A stretch of DNA of 64,000 bases from Albugo candida. Taxonomy: Eukaryota > Oomycota > Peronosporomycetes > Albuginales > Albuginaceae. The notes below the pieces were generated by a model. The model was not told where the DNA came from, searched no databases, and worked only from the letters and a program-made list of their open reading frames with translations. Made by a program: the position numbers and the translations under genes. Shown here piece after piece: positions 42,446-53,391 of this stretch; within the stretch, counting starts at the first letter, position 1, and every line of letters begins with the position of its first letter. The stretch lies in NCBI GenBank assembly GCA_905220665.1, contig CAJNAR010000007.1, positions 1-64,000 of the forward strand, in the 5' to 3' direction.

Positions 42446-44521
42446 ATGGCCAATTCGTTGCCTAGCGGCTGGTTTGAGAGCGGTCATAGCGCAATCGTCT
42501 TGTACGTTAAAGATTTCCGTGATCCATTTGCCCGTCGTAAAAAGTTTCGCTTTAAACCTTGGGCAAGCATAAAAGATATTAAAAATCAGCTACAAATTGT
42601 GTGGAATGTGCCCGCGAATGCACAGAAAATATTCCACAATGGAAGAGAGCTGAAAAACTCTCACAATCTGCAGCAATGCGGCATCTATCAGGATCATGCA
42701 GTCTTGGAATTTGTTGCTCGTCGGCCGGAAAATATATCGCAAAATCTAATTACAAAAGCAGATATCAGGGAGCATGGAAATTGTCGCAACGGTATGAAGG
42801 CTTGGAATCACGACTCGTCTCAGCAAGACCGGCGTGAACGACCGACGAGTACATCGAATGGAATACCAATGGTGGAAGCTCCTCGTAACAAATTGATAAA
42901 TAGTGCTGAAAGCTCATTGCTGAAAAGTTTCCAGATGCCATCTATCAATATTCAGCCATATGGAGCTCATCTTCTTCCTATTTCTCTTCTCAAAATCTTG
43001 CACAAGGTTGGAGACTAATCAATCCCTCGTTTGTTTGCTCACTTTGATCACTCGATCAGGTCCTACAAGCGCTCGCGCTCGGACTTGCACCAGAGCTTGC
43101 AATGGATGGTACAGGAGGAACGTATTTTTTCAAAGACGTATTTCATCGCAATACATGCTGCTTTAAACCGAAAGACGAAGAGCCTTTTGGACCCAATAAC
43201 CCTCGTGGACTCGTAGGACAGCTTGGGCAAAGTGGTCTCCGAAAAGGGATCTTGTCCGGTGAAGCCTGTGAGCGAGAGCTTGCCGCCTATCTACTCGACA
43301 AGGTACTCTTTCATTGTCTCATCCATATGCCAAGACTTACTTTGGATGTAGAATCACTTTTCAGGCGTTCCTGCGACCTCTTTAGTAGAGGCTCGACACC
43401 CTGTTTTCAAATATAATGATACAGCACGTCTTCATTTCAAGATTGGATCGTTTCAAGAATTTGTAAAACACGACGATGTTGTTAGTGACGTATCCCCATC
43501 CCAATTCTCTCCGCACGAGGTTCATAAAATCGTGGTTCTTGACATGCGATTACTTAATACTGATCGTAATGACGCCAACATTTTGGTCCGACGTAAACGA
43601 ATGACTCAAAGCGAGGATCAATTGTCAGGTCAACGACCCGTTCAGAAATGTAGCTCCGCTTCATCGAACCGAGTAACAGAATATGAGCTTGTTCCAATTG
43701 ATCACGGCTATTGCTTACCTCAATATCTCGAAGTTGCGTGGTGCGATTGGTGCTGGTATCAATGGCCCCAGCTGCGGGTACCTTTGAGTGAAGAAGATCG
43801 TACTTATATTCTATCGCTCGATCCCAGCAAAGATATGGAGATGATTTCTCAGAAAATTCCACTTCGAGCAGTTTGTCGTCGTAATTTCTTAATTGCTTCG
43901 ATGGTTGTTCAAAAAGGCGTTCGAGGTCGAGTATCGTTATATGAGATTGCTCGTCTGATGTGCCGAGAAGATTTGGAAACTCTTTCGGATTTGGAAAAGC
44001 TATGTCTGCATTCCTTTGAGCAATTGCTCGCGGCTCGAGATGCTAGACGAGATCGCCGTGCGGATATGCTTCGATTAGAAACATCTGTCCCAGGTCTCAT
44101 GAGCATGCCTCCACGTCGGTCTTCACTAAGCAATGGACTTCAGTCTCCTCCTGGATTCTGGGCCAGCCAAAAACCAACGCACTTTTTCGGTGAACATTCA
44201 ATGACCCAGGAGCTCGACAGACATTCCAGCAAGCATTCCAGCCAAGTGTTCGATCCGAGTGATCCCAGTACTGGAACAAAGGACGATGAGAATGCATTAG
44301 GAGGCAAGACAATGCACACGACGTTCAATTCGACAGATTACGAGAGATATCATACGAAAATATGCGATTCTTACGATGTGAGTGAAGAATTTGATGCAAT
44401 GAATAACATTTTGGATGGAAACACTAATGATGAAAAGTTATTCTTATCAATTTTGAGCAAGTCACTGGACGAAGCTTATGATCTGATCAAGAGCAATAGC
44501 ACGAATTTGAGCAGCTACTGA
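42446..44521 (+). CDS. Phosphatidylinositol 4-kinase type II with ubiquitin-like domain
   Basis: Three exons (42446-43006, 43060-43302, 43352-44521), introns 53 and 49 bp, 657 residues. A ubiquitin-like domain lies near residues 16-93. A linker leads to the kinase: GTGGTYFF (nucleotide loop), [17 protein letters not shown] (catalytic Lys), [11 protein letters not shown] joined across intron 2 to [13 protein letters not shown], the catalytic [11 protein letters not shown] near 339-349, and IDHGYCLP as the metal-binding motif near 384. This Ubl-plus-type-II layout is the one of plant PI4K-gamma enzymes, some of which phosphorylate proteins rather than lipid. The product PI4P marks Golgi and endosomal membranes. 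A Ser-rich tail of about 200 residues follows the kinase. An upstream in-frame ATG at 42308 exists; I chose 42446 because it starts just before the Ubl domain. Confidence 0.9.
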
Positions 44522-44722
44522 CTGGATGTTCGATCCATTAGAATAAACTTAGAATAAAGGGCGAGCTCAGGTAAACTGCACCAATAATTTGTCCCGTTGC
44601 AAGACTTTGTGTTGGAGAGAATAATGCAATGATAGGGAATACATAGGCTTAATTTAATGCAATAAATGGCGATTTTGTGTCCTGCTAGGACTTTGAGCTG
44701 ACTCGAATCCTGTTGATAAAAT

Positions 44723-45880
44723 CTACCGGTGTTCTCGCTCAATTGCCTCATGACCTGATTCCGACATGAGCATAGGCTTCCCCGAGCTGGCACGAGAGAT
44801 GATTATAATTCTGGGCCCATCCACTGAATGATTTGGCTCGGTTTCTTCCTCTTCGCCTGATCCTCGAGATGAATAGGTATCTTCCGTCGATTTGGCCTCT
44901 TCAAGTTCCTCTGAGTGTAACTGTTTATATCCACTTTTCATCGGGCTTGATGTTTCCTCGTTCGATCTCGCACGCAAGAGCAAGTCTTCAAGTTCTCCAC
45001 GTGGTAATGTAACCATTTCCTGGCTTTTCGAAAGTGGAGGGGGTGGCATACCGAAGAAAGTACCTTCTCTTGGTGGAAGTTCCTTTTCAGAGCTTTCTGG
45101 GGTATATCTTTCTTCTTCTTTCTTCATTTCTTCCTGTTTCATCCTCGCATAAGGAGAAGACATTTGCGATCCATTCGCATTGGCTTGCGATCCAGACAAC
45201 ATGACTTGGTTGTTTGGGTTGAACCCTCTCGTATCGAGTGTTGTGTCAGCTTCTTGGTATTTATCGACAGCATTCTCTTCCGCTTCCTCCACTCTTTCGC
45301 CCTTTTTCTCCTCTTTTTCCTCCTTCCCCTCTTTTTCCTCCTTCTCCTCTTTTTCCTCCTTCTCTTCTTTATCCTCATTTCCCTCCTTTTCCTCATTCTC
45401 TTCTTTTTCCTCCTTTTCATCACTCTCTTTCTCCTCTTGCTCTTCCGCTGCCTCTTTCGCGTGTGAAGTGGAGCCACCGTTGGACTTGACTACTTTGCTT
45501 TCATTTTCTGACGCCTCCAGCTGTGCAGTTTGCATTGCGGGAGTCTTCACGTCGCGTTGATGGTCAGTAGGAGGCAAAGTAGGAGCTGACTCAATAAGCT
45601 CAGTTCCAGTCTTGTGTTGACTTGATTCCTCATTCGGTTTGACATTCTTTTGGTCGGGTACCGGCGTACTTGGGTTTGGCGCTACGCCTCCAATATTCGG
45701 ATTCGTTGGCTGAGTGTTCACATTTGCGTTCGCAGTTGTTACAGTCGGAGTGGAACCCGTATTGTTTGGTGCGGAGGACGTCGGCGTTGATGTCGATGGA
45801 GTGTCGAAAGCCGAAGCAGAGGATGGAAACGTGACAGCGACCGCTGTGGAAATGATTTGAATAATCTTTGCGATTTGCAT
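44723..45880 (-). CDS. Secreted acidic Glu/Lys-repeat protein 1
   Basis: 385 residues, single exon. A clear signal peptide (residues 1-24, ending SSASAF) precedes a Thr/Pro/Asn-rich region (25-80). Then comes a charged tract of (E)EK-type repeats (about 145-210, e.g. KEEKEEKEEK). The coding DNA of this tract is a CTCCTTTTTC-like satellite at about 45300-45440. The rest is Ser/Glu-rich and disordered, with a short conserved hydrophobic piece near the end (PRIIIISRASSGK). It contains no Cys. The neighbour at 46516 has the same architecture, so these are tandem paralogues. No RXLR or CHxC motif is seen after the signal peptide. Function unknown; apoplastic or host-targeted secreted protein is an inference. 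Confidence 0.8.
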   Translation of the reverse strand: MQIAKIIQIISTAVAVTFPSSASAFDTPSTSTPTSSAPNNTGSTPTVTTANANVNTQPTNPNIGGVAPNPSTPVPDQKNVKPNEESSQHKTGTELIESAPTLPPTDHQRDVKTPAMQTAQLEASENESKVVKSNGGSTSHAKEAAEEQEEKESDEKEEKEENEEKEGNEDKEEKEEKEEKEEKEGKEEKEEKKGERVEEAEENAVDKYQEADTTLDTRGFNPNNQVMLSGSQANANGSQMSSPYARMKQEEMKKEEERYTPESSEKELPPREGTFFGMPPPPLSKSQEMVTLPRGELEDLLLRARSNEETSSPMKSGYKQLHSEELEEAKSTEDTYSSRGSGEEEETEPNHSVDGPRIIIISRASSGKPMLMSESGHEAIEREHR

Positions 45881-46515
45881 TGGATACTTGTAGTAGTCTC
45901 AAGTCTGAAAGAAAAGTGATAATGAGAGCTGTTGGTGCCTTCATGTCTTCTGAGTAACTTGATTGCACAATGTCAAGTTGTGCGAGGTGATGAAACCTGG
46001 ATAAGCCGATATAACGCGTAAAACTAATGCCGGTAATTTTCTTACTCGGCTGATTACTGAGTCAGTATTATTTATACACTGTACAACATGATACAATGAG
46101 TAGCTACTTCATCATATCGTGATGCGATCACGCAATTTCGATTCGACAAGAATCAGGTGCACGAATGAACGACACACACGCAAACCACTAAGATTTGTTG
46201 ATCGCATTCCTATCAATACGCTGTCTGGAATTCTTTCCTATCGGTTGTTGCTTTGCAAACGGATAATTGATTTGCAAAAACGTAGCAGTAGGGTAGATTT
46301 TGTGATCGTAAGAACTATCATCATCCATCTAAATCGCCCAGCCGTTTCAATGCTGACCGACATGCTATCGTGAAGTGTGTGATATGCAGGTCGAGAACGC
46401 GATAACACATCAACGACTAAGTAACAAACAAAAATGATGTAAAATGGGCAATTTTTTTAAAATGACAAAGCGTAGAGAAATAAAGCATATGCTCTCTTAA
46501 AACTTAGAAGCGAAC
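45881..46515. other. Intergenic between the paired secreted genes
   Basis: 635 bp containing the promoter of gene 1 and the terminator of gene 2, both read on the minus strand. Short plus frames here are not supported. Confidence 0.5.
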
Positions 46516-47628
46516 TTAGTGGGTTCGAAGAATGACCACTTTTTGCTCGGCTGGTTCTCTTTGCATGACAGAAAGCGGGACGTGAGAGTGTTGGCTAGCG
46601 ACGTGTGCGCTTTCATCAAAAATATCGAAAGGACTGATGTTTTCTTCGGTTTCCTCAGACTCGGAGGTTTCCGGTTCATCTTCGTCGGTAGACTTCTTGA
46701 TGATATAGACACGCTTTGAATCATCACGGCGTTGATGATGCTCGGTATCAACCATAGCGATTGAACCATCACTCAGACCACCATCAGTAGATATTTCTTT
46801 CTTTTCAATCTCTTTGCTCACTTCTGGCATCTCATGTGCGATAATTACGAGAGCTTTCTGATCTTTTTGATCGCCATTGTGACCGTGTGCCTCCGATTGT
46901 GTTGGTGCCGATGTTGGGTGCTCAGGGACAATAGGACCAGATCTTTGTTTCATGTCTGGTTTTTGAACAGGAGGCGGAGGCTGTTGTTGTGGAGATTCTT
47001 TGGGTTCGTCATGTTTCTCTTCCTCCTCTTTGTCTTCTTTCTCCTCTTTGTCTTCCTTTCCCTCTTTATCCTCCTGCTCTTTGCTTGCATGTTCTTCCTC
47101 CTTATTTTCATGTTCTTCCTCTTCCTCTTTAACATTTTCACCACTTTTGTTGTTTTCTTTCTTTTCGTCCGATTCTTCATCCTTGCTCTCTTCTGGTTTA
47201 GTATCATTAGGCTTTTCATCCTCGTTAGCCTTTACGTTCTCAGGCTTCTCTTGATTGTTATCTTTTTCGTCACCCTTTGGAGCTTCAGAAGATGTCGGAC
47301 TGCCTTCTTGTTTTGTTTGGTGAGCAGGAATTGGAGAACTTGATTGAGAAGTTTGCTTCATCGCAGGTGAATAAGCTTCCGGTTGCATTCCAACCGCTCC
47401 ATGTTGAGGAAGCGGACTCGCGTTAGGTGGATATCCATTCGAGCGTGTTGGAACTGGAGGTGCACTTGGTTTGAATGTATTTGCTTGGGAAGCGGTCTGA
47501 GATGCGCCTTGAGATGCGCCTTGAGGCGTAGGCTGAGGAGGAGAAGTGGAGGGAGTCTCAGCGTTGGAAACGTGGGCTGCGACAGCTAGCGCGATGGAAA
47601 TGAGGCCGAATGTCTTGTTTAACTGCAT
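46516..47628 (-). CDS. Secreted acidic Glu/Lys-repeat protein 2
   Basis: 370 residues, single exon, same plan as the gene at 44723-45880. It has a signal peptide (1-23, ending HVSNAE) and a Pro/Ser/Gln-rich segment with a GASQGASQTASQ repeat. A Glu/Lys/Asp tract follows (about 115-210, KEEEEEHENKEEE...), then a QQQPPPP linker. The C-terminal half contains KRVYIIKKSTDED and ends QKVVILRTH, comparable to the PRIIIIS stretch of its partner. No Cys and no recognised domain. Both start codons are followed by MQ(I/L)-type leaders and both genes face the same way. That supports origin by tandem duplication, although the repeat regions have diverged strongly. Confidence 0.8.
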   Translation of the reverse strand: MQLNKTFGLISIALAVAAHVSNAETPSTSPPQPTPQGASQGASQTASQANTFKPSAPPVPTRSNGYPPNASPLPQHGAVGMQPEAYSPAMKQTSQSSSPIPAHQTKQEGSPTSSEAPKGDEKDNNQEKPENVKANEDEKPNDTKPEESKDEESDEKKENNKSGENVKEEEEEHENKEEEHASKEQEDKEGKEDKEEKEDKEEEEKHDEPKESPQQQPPPPVQKPDMKQRSGPIVPEHPTSAPTQSEAHGHNGDQKDQKALVIIAHEMPEVSKEIEKKEISTDGGLSDGSIAMVDTEHHQRRDDSKRVYIIKKSTDEDEPETSESEETEENISPFDIFDESAHVASQHSHVPLSVMQREPAEQKVVILRTH

Positions 47629-48015
47629 TGTGATTGGAATATTTGAAAGTGAGAGTGATTGATGCTCTGGTCTGCCATTTAGACTGTTGTTGGATCAGAC
47701 TATGATACCACTTGGAAACATACTCTATCAAGTAATAATACTGGATAATGGATGCTTGAATTTTATCTCCGATACGTATATCTTGTTGATAATATTCTAT
47801 AAATGGATATATTCAATAAACCAATCAGTAAGAAAAACGTTGATCCAACTGAATTCAAAATCAAGTAAAAAATCGAATGAGACTGGGTTCAAGTAGCTTC
47901 GATTTGCATGTCCTTGATCGTCTGATCGTTTTAAGCAACTTTGTAAAGTTGCTTTGCAACGTTTTTGTCAAAAATTGACTCCGCTTTTTATCGAAATAGC
48001 AGCTGCGAGCAACGT
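47629..48015. other. Intergenic
   Basis: 387 bp between the start of the secreted gene and the stop of the kinase gene. A short near-palindrome (AAGCAACTTTGTAAAGTTGCTT, 47934-47955) lies here and could be a terminator-like or regulatory hairpin. Confidence 0.4.
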
Positions 48016-50756
48016 TTATGCACTGGTTCTCGATTGAGCGGTTGAAGGGTAGAATGTAAAGTTTTCAAACGTTCCACTTTGTCGGGAAGAAAGGAGATGA
48101 CCTGTTCGGATTGTATCAATCACAGGCTCGGATGTGAATTCTGGATCAAAGTTACCCACATCCAACTCATTGAGTATGATCGGTTTCCACGGCGGCTGTA
48201 CCTCTTGCAGAAAAAGCAGACCCCAGCTGATATTAGTGAAAAAAGAATGTGTTTTGATATCGTCTGCGCCGTGCGCGCCAAGTCGATTCGTTGGCTCAAA
48301 TGTGAGCAATCGATCGATCAGATCCCGTGCATCTTCAGTCATATTGGCTGGAAATAGATCCTGGATGATCCCTGGTGTCATGATTCTTTTCACCATAAGA
48401 TCGTGATTCGCGTCAAGAAAAGGATGAAATCCCGTCAGCATTTCAAACATCAATACACCAAGCGACCACCAATCGACCACATGGCCATATTTTTGCATAG
48501 AGTAAACTTCTGGTGCGAGATATTCTGGGCTTCCTACGATGGTCGAGGCGCCTTGATTGGAAAACACATTCAGTTTAGATAATCCAAAATCTGTGACACA
48601 TATGTGCCCAGAATTTTTCAATAAGATATTCTCAGGCTTTAGATCTCGATACGCCACATTGAGATGATGTAAATGCTCCAATGCTAACACGAGCTCAGCG
48701 CAATAAAAGCGAGTCAATTCGTATGAGAATCCGCTTTTCGACATGTGGTGGAATACTTCTCCGCCGCTGCAATAATCAGTGACAAGATACAATTTATCTT
48801 TGGTTTGAAAGGAGAAACGAAGACGTGAAATGAATGGATGTTGGATTTCCTTGAGAATATATCGTTCTGTTTTCACGTATTCCTTCATATTGAGTTTGAC
48901 CAATTCTTTTCGAAGCACTTTGATAGCGTACAATTTCTGCGTATCGATTTTACGGGCGAGGAATACCTTTCCGATGGATCCCCGGCCAATGACCTTGATG
49001 AGGTCGAAATCGCTGATGGAGATGGAATTTAGTGTGCGTCGTAATGTTTCGTCCTTGGAGCTCTGATTGTTGGCAGAATTGGCCAATGTCAAGTTGCAAC
49101 ACTCGATTTGGAACGAGGAGGATACCGAAGATGTACTTGTGTCAATCATTGTGTTTCGTAATTCTGTGATGGAGGCCAAACGATTTTCATGCTCGCAATT
49201 CAATTCGGTAGTAAACATCCGATTCCGTCGACTTTGTCGGATCAAATCGATCGCATCCACTCGGCATTGCATCAAATGACCAAGCCAAGACGTCGTCCCA
49301 CGATCACATTCCCATACAAATTCTCGAGCAGAGATCTCACGATCCCGAGCTGCAACAAAGTATGTGAAAATGACATCCAAAGCGATGCTGATGGTCATGG
49401 CTTGCTTCGAGGAAGCATGTGGTATTGATGTGAATCTTTTTCGCCTACTTTTGCTCACAATACTGCTTACATCGCCAACAGATATAGAGACGCAATTGGA
49501 GCAGTTTGGATTATCCACATGCGCTCCAGCCGCGATGGCCGTATCAGATGTGAAGTTCATGGCCATTTTGCAGGCGAATGAGTGACTCGTAGAGAGCATT
49601 GCCAACGATGTGGCTGGAGCTTCCGCAAAAACAATGGCTTTCAGCATTTTGCAAAGCCTCTGCTTTCTTTCTTTTGTCAAAAAAATGACCAAATCGATAG
49701 CATCGGCTTGCGCGAGGATGAAATATTGCTTTGCTCCAAAATGATGAAACACTTTATCGCATACAAAACGAGTATATTCTTCTGGCGATACGATCGATCG
49801 ATCCTCTTTATCGCTGCCGCGTTTGTATGGATCCAAAATTACAACTGAAAAGTGCTGTTCGCGGGCTCTTCTCAGTGTGGGCAGCATGGATCCCAATTCT
49901 AATCCTTCAAAAAACAAAGTATCCGTGCTCCAAATACCAGGTCGAGCGTCTTCACTTCCATTAATCACAATGAGAAGATTGGCCTGTGTTTTCCAATCGG
50001 AAGTGATAAAGAGATCACAAAGAACTTGCTTTATTTTGCTCTGCCCATTTTTGTTGGAGTTAGCTTTGACTTGCATTTGGATGTGTGCACGCTTAAAGTC
50101 GAGTTCTGCCATCAGTTCCATTTCAATGTGGGAAATAGCTGCATGCATGGCTTCCGTCGCTCTTTTTCCTTCTTGCTCGTTGCTTACAAACTCGAAAATC
50201 GCTTGGTTGGAAGCACAGCATCGCAGAATTCCGTAGGGATCGAAATAATACGATAATTCCTTCAAACACGCCATCCGATCGGTCAGCTGAATGGACTGTG
50301 TGTTCTCGTCCTCAGTTCCACGTTTCTGCGATTCTAATGAGAGTTTCTTACCGTACCGTTTCCATATCATTTCGAAAATGGAGCGGTCCAAACAAACGAT
50401 ATAATGCTGTCCATCTCTGAACTGCACGCTTTCTGTAACAAGATCGTACGAGGATGCTTGTAGAATCCGACACTGTTCCAGTAATCCATCTGGACGGTCT
50501 TCCATCTCGACATCGTCCTCGAAACAGCTCTATAAAAACACTTTCATCAGTTGGAGCGCAAGGTTGGAAAATAGATTTGATTAAAGTATACCATGACAAG
50601 CTCGTTCACAGTCACAAGCCAAGAATCCATTGCCGTCACAAATGCAATTCTCGCATTGGAATAAACGACTTCATTGCGATTCAGCTGAGCTAACTGAACG
50701 CAGACGCGTACACTCGGCGCTTGCATCGTGTTTTCACCCGAGAATTCCGTCCACAA
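48016..50756 (-). CDS. Arb2-like domain fused to AGC protein kinase
   Basis: Two exons (50756-50592 and 50529-48016; 62-bp intron GTATAC...TTATAG), 892 residues. About 138-365 resembles the Arb2/FAM172 domain, an alpha/beta-hydrolase-like fold: YGILRCCASNQAIFEFV, ANLLIVINGSEDARPGIWS, then FSVVILDPY and KQYFILAQADAID. The usual HG-x-GG nucleophile elbow is not kept. About 560-820 is an AGC kinase: IGRGSIGKVFLAR (P-loop), AIKVLRKE, YRDLKPENILL, DFGLSK, and a T-loop STIVGSPEYLAPE. The AGC tail ends with a hydrophobic motif FENFTF, the docking/phospho-site used by PDK1 and TORC2-type kinases. The kinase should be active. The start could also be the Met at residue 11. It is divergent from COQ4, 60 bp apart. 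Confidence 0.88.
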
Positions 50757-50816
50757 TGCGACGATAAAATGTTGTCAGAACGTACGTAATTTTGCTTAAA
50801 AAACAGCGCATAAGCG
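50757..50816. promoter_or_regulatory. 60-bp bidirectional promoter gap
   Basis: The start codons of the Arb2-kinase and COQ4 genes point away from each other across only 60 bases, so both promoters and 5' leaders must overlap here or within the coding ends. This is inferred from spacing; no specific box is claimed. Confidence 0.45.
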
Positions 50817-51709
50817 ATGCGTTCATTGAGCTTTTACGGTCGATTTTCTCCGCAAATTTGCAGTAAATTGACACGCACAGGCTCGCAGTATGCCTCTATG
50901 TCGATCGGAAAGCCACAAGAGCGGCTTTTGTACGCGAATCACATGCCCACAACTCCTTTGCAGAAAATCATTCTTTCGGGAGTCTCTGCTGTGAGCGTAT
51001 TTGCGAATCCGAATCGAGCCGATATGCTCGCGAATCTCGGCGAATTGACGGGAACCAGTGCTTTACGGTCCATTCACGCGCAAATGTGCTCTAATTCGAC
51101 CGGAGTTCAGATTCTTTATGATCGCCCGCGAATCCGAAGTGATGCGATTAATAAGAGCGCATTGCGGTCGCTACCGAGCGATACGTTTGGGTACGCCTAC
51201 GCTCGTTTTATGGACTCCAACGGGTGCGTACCGCTTCCAATTTATATGATTGATTATTCGTTCGCTGTTAGTTTTGAGGCCGATGGGCGCTCGTACGTTC
51301 AGTTTGTGGATGACACGGATTTGGCTTATGTGATGCAGCGATATCGGGAGCTACATGATCTCTGGCACACTTTATTTGGGCTGCCTGCGACTCTGTTTGG
51401 TGAAATTGTGCTGAAATACATTGAGCTCGTGCAGACGGGTTTGCCAGCTTGTGCATTGAGTGGTTTTGTCGGTCAATTTTTGTTGTCGCGAGGTACGGAA
51501 TTCGTGCAGCTTTTCTCATTTGGCTGAGATGCACATTCACTGTAGATGATATGCGAGAGCTGGCGTGTGTGTATGTTCCGTGGGCGTACAGAGCCGGCAA
51601 AGAAGCATCGTTTTTGATGAACATATATTATGAGAAGGAATTTTCGACGCCTTTGGAGGAGTTCCGTGATCGATACAACATTCAAGTGGCTCCACCAAAG
51701 GAAAAATGA
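50817..51709 (+). CDS. COQ4: Ubiquinone biosynthesis protein COQ4
   Basis: Two exons (50817-51492 and 51546-51709; 53-bp intron GTACGG...TGTAG), 279 residues. COQ4 organises the coenzyme Q synthesis complex on the matrix face of the inner mitochondrial membrane. It is reported to act in the C1 decarboxylation/hydroxylation step. The zinc-ligand motif HDxxH is present (HDLWH, residues 180-184) within YRELHDLWHTLFGLP. Also typical are TPLQKIILSGVSA, GYAYARFMDSNG and the C-terminal VPWAYRAGKEASFLMNIYYE, which is only reached by splicing. The first 30 residues are Arg/Ser-rich without acids, like a mitochondrial presequence. Confidence 0.95.
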
Positions 51710-51813
51710 GCGCTTACTGGGCGCTAAGGCTCTGATGTGATAATGAAAAGTACTTGTCAAGTTTTCAAAATATGCATTCATGCAGAAACATTATTACAAT
51801 CGGTGCTGGAGCC

Positions 51814-52260
51814 CTATTTATCATTCTTTGGCGATTCTTCTGCCGGGTCTGAAACTTGTTCCGTGGGCATTTCTTGCTTGGGGTCTGTGAGGAATTTCTG
51901 AAAAGCTTCACTTTCACGCAAACATTCCTGCTTCCCGATAGCGTCCACAATCTTTGCAAATTGTATCTCGCGTTCCTGCAGAATCTCTGGATTTTGCTTA
52001 TCCAAAAACAAGGCAAACGTCTTGGTACTTGGGAATTTGGGCAGACTCGATACGTCCTCAAGATTTGCATACAGCGTTTTGAAGTCTGTGTACCTGCGTT
52101 TCAGCAGCGTGTCATCCACTTGCACATTATAATAGACGACTTGGTCGGGCCCAATGCTGTGTCCGGTGACGCTGTAGGTACTCTCGCGCTTCTCCTTGGC
52201 GTCGACACGCTGATCGTCGGACTGCAGCGTTTGCGCGGGATTCGATTGAGTGCATCCCAT
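51814..52260 (-). CDS. PX domain protein with myristoylation-type N-terminus
   Basis: 148 residues. I start at 52260 rather than the upstream Met at 52296, because MGCTQSN fits the N-myristoylation consensus (Gly2, Ser6) with Cys3 available for palmitoylation. A PX (phosphoinositide-binding) domain covers about 30-135: YYNVQVDDTLLKRRYTDFKT, then LPKFPSTKTFALF and REIQFAKIVDAIG. In PX domains the RRY(T/S)DF block and the Pro-rich loop bind PI3P. An acidic disordered tail follows. Expected at endosomal or plasma membranes. The gene is convergent with COQ4 (104 bp between stops) and divergent from PACRG (about 300 bp). Confidence 0.88.
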   Translation of the reverse strand: MGCTQSNPAQTLQSDDQRVDAKEKRESTYSVTGHSIGPDQVVYYNVQVDDTLLKRRYTDFKTLYANLEDVSSLPKFPSTKTFALFLDKQNPEILQEREIQFAKIVDAIGKQECLRESEAFQKFLTDPKQEMPTEQVSDPAEESPKNDK

Positions 52261-52559
52261 TTTTTGATCGGTCCGAAAGAAATGTAATGCGTACAATCAG
52301 TCGATTGCGTGGCTGTGAAAGGCACAGAAAACAGAATTTTTAATCACGATAGAAATTTTCCCGCTTTTGGCTCTTTTTCGGTCGGAGGATTGCCAGAGAG
52401 ATTTTGAAAGCCACATATCAGCCGATACTGAACCTTTTATGCATCAGAGCTAGAATGTCATTTTTGGCCGAATTCCAAAAATACTCGAATAAGACCAGGT
52501 CATGAGGACACTCGAGAGCATTGAGCATGCTCAATCGGACAGCCAGTTGAGAATCTATC

Positions 52560-53391
52560 ATGTCCAAGAAAGAAGTGATGAATCGCACCGTAAAAGCAGT
52601 AGAGCTTGGGCGAATATCGCTACAGCCTGTGGGAATAATTCAGCGTAAAAGCTTGGGGCCGAAAAGTTGTGGCGCCTACAAAATTCGCAAAATTGAACAG
52701 ACAAAATTTCGTTATTTTTGTAAGTTGCAGGCTCCCGAACGAAACAATCGAGCTGACACGAGTGTATGTAGATGATCGTGGGGATCTTCCGTTGCGCGTG
52801 AATTTCAACGGTGCGATTCGGAAGATTCAATGGCAAGTAGAGCTCGTGAAACTCGACTTTGGCCATTACCTTCCGCTTTTTATGGAAGGCCTACGCGAGC
52901 TGGACGATCCGTACCATTTTCTGGCGCTGAACGGCATTCTGGACATGCTCGATAAAGGCCAAGATCGGGCGCTATTATGCATTCCTCAGCTGATTCCAGC
53001 CATGAAGCAGAATCTTATGACTCGACATCCACAGATTTTATGTATGCAAATGAAAGTGATACAAAAGCTCGTTGGTGGTAGTAACTATGCTGGAGAAGCT
53101 TTAGTTCCGTATTACCGACAGCTTTTATCAGTGTTCAATCTCTTTGTCAATAAACGTGTCAATTGCGGAGATGCTATCGATTACGGGCAACGAAGAGAAG
53201 ATAATCTCGGAGATCTCATTCTCGAGACTCTAAATATTTTGGAGCGGCATGGAGGTCCTGACGCGTTTGTGAATATAAAGTGCGTCGATACAATTGTTCG
53301 TATGTGAGGGTGTGTCTGACTTGTTTCGATTTCTGATGATAGATATATGGTCCCAACGTATGAAAGCTGCGTGAAAAAAGCTCTTAGATGA
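52560..53391 (+). CDS. PACRG: Parkin co-regulated protein (PACRG), axonemal
   Basis: Three exons (52560-52719, 52763-53279, 53343-53391; introns 43 and 63 bp), 241 residues. PACRG sits at the inner junction between A and B tubules of ciliary doublet microtubules. Conserved blocks: the entry TKFRYF joined across intron 1 to YVDDRGDLPLRV, LVKLDFGHYLPLFMEGL, DPYHFLALNGILDMLD, ALVPYYRQLLSVFN, AIDYGQRREDNLGDLI, and NIKYMVPTYESC joined across intron 2. Without the second splice the conserved VPTYESC end is lost. Presence of this gene indicates a flagellate stage (zoospores). Its stop is 29 bp from the stop of the Sel1 gene on the other strand. Confidence 0.95.

Noticed and set aside
45290..45440. 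CT-rich satellite as a possible CRISPR-like or regulatory array
   Set aside because: It is the coding DNA of the EEK repeat in a eukaryotic gene; no spacer-repeat structure exists.
45139..45560. Long Phe/Ser/Leu-rich open frames opposite the acidic secreted gene
   Set aside because: They are antisense shadows of the EK repeat (GAA/AAG read as TTC/CTT); the minus frame has the signal peptide and start.
46834..47343. Plus-strand Phe/Leu-rich frame that looks like a membrane protein
   Set aside because: Antisense of the Glu/Lys tract in the second secreted protein; hydrophobicity is a by-product of codon composition.
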